This document shows, piece by piece, positions 7,467 to 13,896 of a stretch of DNA of 15,776 bases. The notes below the pieces were generated by a model. That model did not search any database. It was not told the origin of the DNA and saw only the letters and a program-made list of their open reading frames with translations. Both the position numbers and the translations under genes were made by a program. The stretch is taken from contig JAKAFQ010000030.1 of the NCBI GenBank assembly GCA_021817875.1, positions 1 through 15,776 on the forward strand, written 5' to 3'. This DNA comes from Pseudomonadota bacterium (GTDB taxonomy: Bacteria > Pseudomonadota > Gammaproteobacteria > Steroidobacterales > Steroidobacteraceae). The first letter of the stretch is position 1, and every line of letters begins with the position of its first letter.

Positions 7467-8756
7467 TCAGAGCCCCGGCGACCGGGCCTCGGGCGCGACC
7501 AGCGGGCCGCGCAGCGCGCCGGACGACAGCAGCCAGAAACAAGTCGAGGCGGCGAGTGCGGCGGCGACCATGACGGACCCGGTCCGCGCTCCGGTCATCC
7601 ACATGAGCGCCGACATCACCAAGGGTGTCAGGAATTGACCCACCATCTGGCAGGAATACCAGACGCCGGCGTAGGCGCTGCGCTCTGCGGGCCCGGCAAG
7701 GCTGAGCACGAAGGTAATGGCCGTGGGCAGCAGCAAGCCACCCCCGACCTGCTGCACCACCAGGCCGGTGGCGATCACCGGCACATCGCGGCCCAGGGCC
7801 ATGACCGCGAGGCCTACCGCCATGCAAGCCATGGCGAGCGCGATCAGGTTTCCCACGCGGATGTGCGTCAGCTTGCGTGACAGCAGCGCGCCCAGCGGGC
7901 CGATGATCAGACCCAACGCGGTCACGTTGGCCGCGGTGCTGGGCGCGGCTGCGCCGTGCTCTTTCAGCAGGAACGCCACTTCCACGGCCGAGACATAGAA
8001 AAAGAGCGATCCGGGCACCTGGATCGCCGCGACCAGCAGCAGGTGCCTCCAGGGCGGCAGGCGCCCGCGGCCGGCGTCTGCCACGCGTGGCGGTTCGAAC
8101 AGAAAGAGTTTTGCGAGCAGCACCCAGAGCAGACTGATGGCGTACAACCCGAACGTCATGCGCCAGCTCACATCGCCGATCAGTCCGGTGACGGCGATGA
8201 GCACCGCGCCGATCCAGGGCAGGAGCATGACCTGGTAGGCATACCACTTCTGGCGCGCGTCACCGGAAAAGTACGCTGAGACCAGGGTGACCGCCGAAGT
8301 GGCGAGGCCGGCCTCCGCGACTCCCACCAGCAGCCGGCTGGCGAGGATCGCATCGAGCGACTGCAGGTACATCGGCGCCGTGCCGGCAAAGCCATACAGA
8401 CCGAGAGAGACGAGCAACAGGCGCCGCGTCCCGACCCGGTTCGCGACCAGACCGGCGACCGGCGCAAGCACAGCGAGCAACAGCGCCGGCGCGGTGAGCA
8501 GCAACGGCACGAGAACGCCGGCGTACCGCACGGCATGAAAGCTCGCCTGCATCGTCGGCAGAAGCGGCGCCATCAGCATCGCGCCCATCATGCTGAACAG
8601 CGGCACCGTTATCAGGATGATGCCCTGGACAGGGCCGGCAGTGCGCGCCGCGCGCGAAGCAGGCCTTTGTGTTGCCGCGGCGGGGGTCACTGGCGCCGGC
8701 CGCCTGCACCACGTTGACTGAGACCCGTCCGATGAGCACCCCCCGGGTGCGGCCAC
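7467..8756 (-). CDS. MFS transporter
   Basis: Inner-membrane major facilitator superfamily permease, up to 429 residues, with about 12 hydrophobic segments from IILITVPLFSMMGAMLMAPLLP to the C-terminal segment near VAAALAASTCFWLLSS. The loop after the second helix carries GLVANRVGTRRLL, matching the MFS G-x3-D-R-x-G-x-R-R signature with Asn for Asp, and a second loop carries GALLSRKLTHIRVG. The start is uncertain: the longest frame uses GTG at 8756 without a clear ribosome site; GTG about 32 codons further in (VTPAAATQRPAS) would give a more normal length of about 397. It is divergent from the LacI-family gene and upstream of the Gfo/Idh operon, suggesting import of a mono- or oligosaccharide. 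The substrate is not assignable. Confidence 0.85.
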   Translation of the reverse strand: MAAPGGCSSDGSQSTWCRRPAPVTPAAATQRPASRAARTAGPVQGIILITVPLFSMMGAMLMAPLLPTMQASFHAVRYAGVLVPLLLTAPALLLAVLAPVAGLVANRVGTRRLLLVSLGLYGFAGTAPMYLQSLDAILASRLLVGVAEAGLATSAVTLVSAYFSGDARQKWYAYQVMLLPWIGAVLIAVTGLIGDVSWRMTFGLYAISLLWVLLAKLFLFEPPRVADAGRGRLPPWRHLLLVAAIQVPGSLFFYVSAVEVAFLLKEHGAAAPSTAANVTALGLIIGPLGALLSRKLTHIRVGNLIALAMACMAVGLAVMALGRDVPVIATGLVVQQVGGGLLLPTAITFVLSLAGPAERSAYAGVWYSCQMVGQFLTPLVMSALMWMTGARTGSVMVAAALAASTCFWLLSSGALRGPLVAPEARSPGL

Positions 8757-8897
8757 GGCAGGGCGTGCGGCAGCCTGAACCCGCGACCGCGCTCAGCGTG
8801 TCTGCCGGCCCTGCCCGACACACTCCAACCGGGACTCAGCCGAGTCCGTGCCGACCGGTGCGTCGGCGGATGACTCGGCGGGCACTCATCAACCTTC

Positions 8898-8913
8898 TGG
8901 TATAATCGCGATT
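8898..8913 (+). promoter_or_regulatory. Promoter of the LacI-family gene with a small palindrome
   Basis: An extended -10, TGGTATAAT (8898-8906), is a perfect TATAAT preceded by TG-n. No clear -35 is seen, which is usual for extended -10 promoters. The perfect palindrome AATCGCGATT (8904-8913) overlaps the -10 and start site and could be a site for autoregulation, but it resembles the receptor operators only in the AATCG half. Expected start is near 8913, with a leader of about 30 nt to ATG 8942. Confidence 0.55.
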
Positions 8914-8941
8914 TGCCGTGCGGAGCAGGCGGATCAGGACG

Positions 8942-10021
8942 ATGGCAACCATTCATGACGTCGCGGCGCGCGCCAGGGTATCCACCGCGACCGTGTCTCG
9001 TGTTCTGAGCAACCCCAACATCGTGGCCGAAGCCACCCGGCGCCGGGTCTTCAAGGCGATCGAGCAGCTCGGTTACATGCCGAACGCGGCGGCCAAGACG
9101 CTGCGGACCGCCGCCACACGCAAGCTGCTCGTGACGCTGCCGGACATCGCCAATCCGTTCTTTTCGCTCATCATTCAGGGGATAGAGGAAGCCGCGCAGC
9201 GGGAGGGCTATTCCGTACTGCTTGGGGACACCCATCATGACACGGAGATCGAGGAACGCTACGGGCTGATGCTGCAGCGACAGGAAGCCGACGGCCTGAT
9301 TTTCCTCGGCCACCGCCTCCCGGACACGGTGAAAGCCTGGATGCGGGATCGCTCCGGCCTGCCGCCGGTGGTCAACGGCTGCGAATACAGCCCCGATCTC
9401 GGCGTGCCCAGCGCACATATCGACAATGCCCGCGCCTCGGCCGAGATGATGGATCACCTCTACGGCCTCGGACACCAGCGGCTCGGCATCCTCACCGGAC
9501 CGCTCGCGAGTCCGCTCAGCCGGGACCGGTTGCGGGGAGCGATGGGCCGGGCCCGTGCTCAGGGCGCCGCGCGGTGGGTGACGGTCGTCAACGGAGACTT
9601 TTCCATCGAATCGGGGATTGCCGGGGCCGCGCGCCTGCTGGCCCAGCCCAAACCGCCGACGGCGGTCTTCTGCTTCAACGACGAAATGGCCATCGGCGTC
9701 CTCGAGTACCTTCACAGGCACGGCGGCAACGCCCCCGAGACACTCTCGGTCGCAGGATTCGACGATATCCGCTTCGCACGCTACGCCGCCCCGCCACTCA
9801 CGACCATTGGGCAGCCCATGCTCGATATCGGGCGCGAGACGGTCCGCCTGCTGCTCGGAGTCCTGCAGGGGTCGATCACCAATCCGGTCTCGGTCACGCT
9901 GCCCCATAAGCTCGAGATCCGCGCCAGTACGGGGGCCGTGCCGCGCGGGCCCCGACTCAGGGCCCGAAAATCAACAGCCGGGCCGTTCCGCGCACAATCG
10001 CCGGATAGCCGTGCGGGTTGA
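8942..10021 (+). CDS. LacI/GalR-family transcriptional regulator
   Basis: DNA-binding repressor of 359 residues. The N-terminal helix-turn-helix is MATIHDVAARARVSTATVSRVLSN, with recognition helix residues T15-A16 and R20, the TA...R type seen in GalR/CytR-like proteins. The hinge is at about 48-58 (PNAAAKTLRT). The periplasmic-binding-protein-like effector domain runs from about 61 to 335 (VTLPDIANPFFSLIIQGIEEAA, VFCFNDEMAIGVLEYL, VAGFDDIRFARYAAPPLTTI). I chose ATG 8942 because family proteins begin this way; GTG 8918 would add eight residues. The C-terminal tail of about 25 Arg/Pro/Ser-rich residues is unusual and comes from a 65-bp overlap with the convergent gene. The likely effector is a sugar from this pathway, and the likely targets are the TGTAAACG sites in this window. 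Confidence 0.95.
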   Translation: MATIHDVAARARVSTATVSRVLSNPNIVAEATRRRVFKAIEQLGYMPNAAAKTLRTAATRKLLVTLPDIANPFFSLIIQGIEEAAQREGYSVLLGDTHHDTEIEERYGLMLQRQEADGLIFLGHRLPDTVKAWMRDRSGLPPVVNGCEYSPDLGVPSAHIDNARASAEMMDHLYGLGHQRLGILTGPLASPLSRDRLRGAMGRARAQGAARWVTVVNGDFSIESGIAGAARLLAQPKPPTAVFCFNDEMAIGVLEYLHRHGGNAPETLSVAGFDDIRFARYAAPPLTTIGQPMLDIGRETVRLLLGVLQGSITNPVSVTLPHKLEIRASTGAVPRGPRLRARKSTAGPFRAQSPDSRAG

Positions 10022-11063
10022 GGCGATCGTGCGGATTGTAGCGCGGTAGGGATCGGGCGAATGCGCCGAACTTCGCGGTCATGACGAACACCCGGTGGGT
10101 CTGCGGATCGAGCGCCATGGAGCGGCCATTGGGGCCCGTCCTCACCTGCTGCAGCAGCACCATGCGATCCGGTGTCACCTCGCGCGCCACGGTCAGCGTC
10201 CCGGAGCCGTTGGCCGCGAACACGTCGCGTGTTCCCGGGTCAAATCGCGCCGAGTCGGTGCCGGCGCCCGTCGGCACCGATCCAATGACGCGGCCGGACA
10301 CCGCGGAAATCATCACCATGATGCGATTCTGACAGGCCGCAAACAGCCTGCGGCGCAGCCGATCGATGGCGAGCGCGCTCGGATGCACGCAGCGCCCCAT
10401 CGGCCACACACCGGTCACCTTCAGCGACCGGGTATCGATCCGCGCCAGTCTGCTCACGCTCGACACATTGTCGAACAGTTGCCCCCTGCCGTCCGCCACC
10501 GGAAATTCCGGCACTCCCGGCAGCGCGATGTCGGCCAGCCGCCGGCCGGTGACCGCATCGATCGCGGTCACGTCATGCACGCCCGGATACTTGCCGTTGA
10601 AGGTGAATACCCGTTCGGTCAGCGGATCGTACACCACGGCGTCGGTACCGCGGTCAGTGGGCGTCGAGCGCAGGATCTTGAGGTTCGACAGCCGGAATGT
10701 CACCACGGAGGGAGGAATTTCCCGCGAGATGAATCCGAGACCCAGCCGGTTCGACACCGCCACGCCGTGCACCAGACCCACCCCCGGCCAGTCCGCGGTC
10801 GATGGAATGGTTCCGACCTCGCGCAGCGTGTCGATATTGAGCACGATGATGCCGGAGTTGTTCGAAACGAACAGCTCCCGCCTCCGCGGATCGATTTTCA
10901 GGTAATCCCACCCGGTCACCTGCGGCAGCGGCACCACTTTCAGCAGGTGGTAGCCCGCGGCCCGCGCCCCGGGGCCGATGCACCCGAGCAGTGCACCGAG
11001 CGCCGCGGCGGCGCCGAGCCGTAGCTGTTTCACCGTCCCACGAACCGCGCGACCACCACCCAT
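9957..11063 (-). CDS. YncE-like beta-propeller protein, exported
   Basis: Protein of 368 residues with a YncE/WD40-like seven-bladed propeller character: repeated units such as YLKIDPRRRELFVSNNSGIIVLNIDTLREVGTIP, VVYDPLTERVFTFNGKYPGVHDVTAIDAVTGRRLADI and ALAIDRLRRRLFAACQNRIMVMI. The N-terminus is a signal sequence (LGAAAALGALLGCIGPGARA/AGYH). LLGC near 25-28 could be a lipobox, so either a lipoprotein or a soluble periplasmic protein is possible. ATG 11063 lies 16 bp after the TBDR2 stop, so the two form an operon. Such propellers often sit beside TonB-dependent receptors, and a role as periplasmic partner or ligand-binding accessory is plausible but unproven. The 3' end overlaps the end of the LacI-family gene by 65 bp on the opposite strand. 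Confidence 0.85.
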   Translation of the reverse strand: MGGGRAVRGTVKQLRLGAAAALGALLGCIGPGARAAGYHLLKVVPLPQVTGWDYLKIDPRRRELFVSNNSGIIVLNIDTLREVGTIPSTADWPGVGLVHGVAVSNRLGLGFISREIPPSVVTFRLSNLKILRSTPTDRGTDAVVYDPLTERVFTFNGKYPGVHDVTAIDAVTGRRLADIALPGVPEFPVADGRGQLFDNVSSVSRLARIDTRSLKVTGVWPMGRCVHPSALAIDRLRRRLFAACQNRIMVMISAVSGRVIGSVPTGAGTDSARFDPGTRDVFAANGSGTLTVAREVTPDRMVLLQQVRTGPNGRSMALDPQTHRVFVMTAKFGAFARSLPRYNPHDRLNPHGYPAIVRGTARLLIFGP

Positions 11064-11079
11064 CGCTGCGACGCCTCGC

Positions 11080-13383
11080 TCAGAACCGATCGAGGATCGT
11101 CACCCCGAACGTCCGGGGCGGCTGAAACCCGACGTTATAGGTACCGGGTTGAGTGAGAGGCGGAGAAAAGCTCTCACTCTCATCCGACATCGCCACCGTG
11201 TTCTGCACATTGCGCACCCACAGATCTATGCTCCATCGACCCACATTAGGCGCGTAAATGAGATGCGCGTTAGTAATGTCATAAGCCGGCTGGTAGCTGT
11301 CCGGAACATTGAAAAAGTCGAAGTACTGCCCGGTCTGAAACTTCGTATCGACCCGCGGCGTCAGCGTCCCGCGAGCGACCGGGAAGGTGTGTTCGAAGCT
11401 CGCGGTGAGCGACAGACCTGGCGACCGTACCAGTTGATTGCCACCAATATTGAAAGTCTGACCAAGCGCGTTTGACAGAAATTGCCTGTCGTACTTCGCG
11501 TGCAACCAGGTGGCATTCAAATCGAAGCGCCCGATCGTTCCAATGGCTGCGAACTGTGTCTCTATGCCATAGATATTGGATTGCTTCGCATTGAAGGTAA
11601 AGACACCGCCCTGATTGGACGCCTGCACCTGCTGATTCGCAAAACGTGAAAAGAACCCATCCAGATTCAGCAATACATGATCGTCGAAAAGCTTATTCTT
11701 GCTGCCGATCTCGTACGTCCGGACAAACTCCGGTGAAAACGGCTCGATGGTGGTTGGCAGCAGGGGTCCGCCGGTGCAGTTGCACGGAATATTCAGATTG
11801 AATCCGCCCGTCGAGTAACCCGTATTGAATGTCGCGTACACCATGTTGTGACGCGTAATGTTCCAACTCTCACCCAAATGCCAGGTCCATTCGTTGTCCG
11901 AAATGGCGTCGCGCGCCGGGAAGATACCGTCCCCGGGTGACGTCAGATCGGTTCGGGCTATGTGGTCGTTGGTATAGCGCAATCCCGCGCTGAACGTGGT
12001 AGCGCCCATGTGCCAATCGGCCTGACCGTAGCCCGCCAGCGACCTTTGCGAATCGTTATACAAGAACTGGACGAAAGGAGGCTGGGTCGGCGTCGCGGCA
12101 TCGCCAAAACTGGAGCAGTTGCAGCCGATATTCGATCGCCAATAGAAGATGCCGCCCTGCCAGGTGATTCGCTGATTCTGTGCGGAGGTCAGCCGGATCT
12201 CGTCGTCGACGGTAGAGGGATTCAGTGACGACACCAGTTCGATCGTAGGGGGAATTCCGTACACGGCGCCCGCGTCCAGCCCCACGACCGGCCCGGAGTG
12301 AAAGTAATCCATGTGGTCGTAACCACCCAGATACGTGAGGGTCATTCCCCATGGGAGGTTGTCGTAAGTGACCCGCCACTGAGTCAGCTTGTCCGTGATC
12401 CGCACGGCATTCGCCAACCCGAGATTGTATACGCGGGTATCCAGCGTCGACAGAGGAATAGCCACGTGAGTCGGAAACAACTGCGCGTTGGCCGGCAAAT
12501 CCACGATGTTGTCAGTCGTTCCCGCCCCACCGACGTGGGTCATCTGAAAGCTCGCCAGAATCTTGAGATGACTGGTCGGCTCATACGCCACCTTTATGCG
12601 CCCGGATTTCGCATCCCGGTCATCAGCCTGCCCGAAGCCCGCGGCGAGGTTGTGATATCCCGAGTGCTGCGCGGAGAAAAAAGCGACACGCATCTGCAAT
12701 TTGCTGCTGATCGGTAAATTGAGAGCGCCCTGGGCATCGATCCTGTTGTAATTGCCAAACGTCAGCTGTCCGTAGCCACCGAACTTCCGCCCCGGATTAT
12801 TGGTCACGACGTGAATCAGTCCACCGGTCGAATTGCGCCCGAACAGCGTGCCTTGCGGGCCGCGCAGGACCTCGATGCGCTTTACGTCATAAATCGCGTC
12901 ATTGAATATCATGTTCGTGTTGTAATAGAACCCATCGAAAGAGATGGGCACCGACGGTGCGATTATTCCCGCACCGCCCAAACCCTGTCCGCCTGAAATG
13001 CCACGCATGACGATGGAGCCGGCTCCGTTGCCTGTGTCAAAGCTCAGGCTGGAGTTGCTGTCGGCAAGACTCTGAATATCCACAATGCCCTTGGTAAGCA
13101 ATTGCGTCTGCGAAAGCACCTGCATGGAAATCGGCGTTTTCTGCTCATTGGTCTGCACCCGCTCGGCGGTGACGATGACCTCGCTCAGAGTGGTGGCGTT
13201 CGATCCGGGCGCCGCGTGGCCGATGCGCGGCATGAGCAGACCCAGGACCAGCGGCATCGCGAGCGGGAGGATGGCGCGTGGGCCGCACCGGCGAACCTCC
13301 CGCGTCCTTCCGGATGGCGGGCTCTGTGTCCGTGAGCGACGGGACTCATTGCGCAACGAGCTTGCGAAAATGCCGAACGACAT
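11080..13383 (-). CDS. TonB-dependent outer-membrane receptor (TBDR2), complete
   Basis: Complete receptor of 767 residues. ATG 13383 has AGGGGGA (13391-13397) at 7-nt spacing; the frame continues to ATG 13446, but that codon lies inside the -10 element, so it is not the start. The signal region is long (1-57, hydrophobic part ILPLAMPLVLGLLM, cleavage near GHA/AP). The TonB-box-like segment is LSEVIVTAER (66-75). The plug carries VKRIEVLRGPQGTLFGRNSTG and the barrel ends with a terminal Phe (VTILDRF), as expected for outer-membrane barrels. After the signal region the only cysteines are in two CNC motifs, C421/C423 and C534/C536, in likely surface loops. It is followed by the YncE-like gene. 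Shared promoter design with TBDR1 suggests co-regulated uptake of related ligands. Confidence 0.95.
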   Translation of the reverse strand: MSFGIFASSLRNESRRSRTQSPPSGRTREVRRCGPRAILPLAMPLVLGLLMPRIGHAAPGSNATTLSEVIVTAERVQTNEQKTPISMQVLSQTQLLTKGIVDIQSLADSNSSLSFDTGNGAGSIVMRGISGGQGLGGAGIIAPSVPISFDGFYYNTNMIFNDAIYDVKRIEVLRGPQGTLFGRNSTGGLIHVVTNNPGRKFGGYGQLTFGNYNRIDAQGALNLPISSKLQMRVAFFSAQHSGYHNLAAGFGQADDRDAKSGRIKVAYEPTSHLKILASFQMTHVGGAGTTDNIVDLPANAQLFPTHVAIPLSTLDTRVYNLGLANAVRITDKLTQWRVTYDNLPWGMTLTYLGGYDHMDYFHSGPVVGLDAGAVYGIPPTIELVSSLNPSTVDDEIRLTSAQNQRITWQGGIFYWRSNIGCNCSSFGDAATPTQPPFVQFLYNDSQRSLAGYGQADWHMGATTFSAGLRYTNDHIARTDLTSPGDGIFPARDAISDNEWTWHLGESWNITRHNMVYATFNTGYSTGGFNLNIPCNCTGGPLLPTTIEPFSPEFVRTYEIGSKNKLFDDHVLLNLDGFFSRFANQQVQASNQGGVFTFNAKQSNIYGIETQFAAIGTIGRFDLNATWLHAKYDRQFLSNALGQTFNIGGNQLVRSPGLSLTASFEHTFPVARGTLTPRVDTKFQTGQYFDFFNVPDSYQPAYDITNAHLIYAPNVGRWSIDLWVRNVQNTVAMSDESESFSPPLTQPGTYNVGFQPPRTFGVTILDRF

Positions 13384-13444
13384 GCTGCATTCCCCCTCAA
13401 TTCTTGCGCCGGGCCGGCGCCATGCAAATGACCAGTCCGGAAGC

Positions 13445-13472
13445 ATTCTAATGCAATCGTTTACAGTTTCAA
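13445..13472 (-). promoter_or_regulatory. TBDR2 promoter with operator O3 in the spacer
   Basis: Minus strand: -35 TTGAAA (13467-13472), 16-bp spacer, -10 TAGAAT (13445-13450), expected start near 13438, leader of about 55 nt to ATG 13383. Operator TGCAATCGTTTACA (13452-13465, plus-strand reading) fills the spacer and is identical to O1 of TBDR1. The matching hexamers, spacing and operator at two separate receptor genes make chance unlikely. Confidence 0.75.
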
Positions 13473-13546
13473 GCCCCGATCGATGAATGAGGCCGGTTTC
13501 ATGGTGCTCTCACGAGTCCCAAGGCGTAGCGGAAATTGCATTTTTC

Positions 13547-13560
13547 TGTAAAGCGTTTCA
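13547..13560. promoter_or_regulatory. Second operator-like site upstream of TBDR2 (O4)
   Basis: TGTAAAGCGTTTCA is an imperfect dyad (10 of 14 positions symmetric) matching TGTAAACGATTGCA at 10 of 14. Its centre is 95 bp from the centre of O3, close to nine helical turns, so two repressor dimers could face the same side and loop the DNA. No gene reads away from it on the plus strand, which supports an auxiliary role. It could alternatively serve another LacI-family protein. Confidence 0.45.
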
Positions 13561-13733
13561 TCGGCAGCGTTCGGCCGTGCCGCGGTATGCCGGGCCTCCG
13601 ATGATCGAGACCTCACCCGACGTCCCGGTCGCGCGCCTGCGGCGTCACACGCACCAGGCTGCCGTCCGTTGGCTCCTCATTGACTGGAGCCGCGAACGCC
13701 CGTGACTGATGCGGCGGTCCCGGCCCACGGGCC

Positions 13734-13760
13734 AACGGCGAACGGCGAACGGCGAACGGC
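13734..13760. repeat. Heptamer tandem repeat AACGGCG x 3.9
   Basis: Three exact copies of AACGGCG followed by AACGGC, 27 bp in total, in the gap beyond the GH39 stop. The unit length is not a multiple of three and no gene covers it. It could vary in copy number by slippage; no function is evident. Confidence 0.8.
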
Positions 13761-13896
13761 TCTCGCACCGGACCAGGCCGCCACCATGCGAGCCAGTGCC
13801 ACGGGTTCACCACGGCCGCATCCTGCCGCTGGTGGCCCGCGCCGCCACCGCGTGGGCTTCCCGGCTGTCTCCCAGGGCCCGCCGCTCGAGCCGGGT

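Larger units (their letters stand above)
13466..13896. other. Non-coding gap between TBDR2 promoter and GH39 3' end
   Basis: About 430 bp with no gene I can support. It holds the upstream part of the TBDR2 promoter, a second operator-like site (13547-13560), a small inverted repeat GGCTCC/GGAGCC (13671-13676 and 13686-13691, 9-nt loop), the dyad GGCCC-AC-GGGCC (13722-13733) and a heptamer tandem repeat (13734-13760). No strong terminator with a T-run is visible for the GH39 operon. Confidence 0.6.

Noticed and set aside
6024..7880. Long open plus-strand frame (618 codons)
   Set aside because: Runs antisense through parts of three minus-strand genes and their promoter, with biased composition and no family features.
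8687..9907. Minus-strand frame of about 406 codons
   Set aside because: Antisense to the LacI-family regulator and crosses the promoter region; no domain seen.
13461..13502. 13-codon leader-peptide-like ORF on the minus strand (MKPASFIDRGLKL)
   Set aside because: Lies upstream of the mapped-by-eye TBDR2 promoter and ends within the operator, so it would not be in the receptor mRNA; no ribosome site.
13487..13705. Small plus-strand ORF of 72 codons in the gap after the TBDR2 promoter
   Set aside because: No ribosome site, no recognisable motif, and it spans the operator-like site and inverted repeats, so it reads as non-coding DNA.
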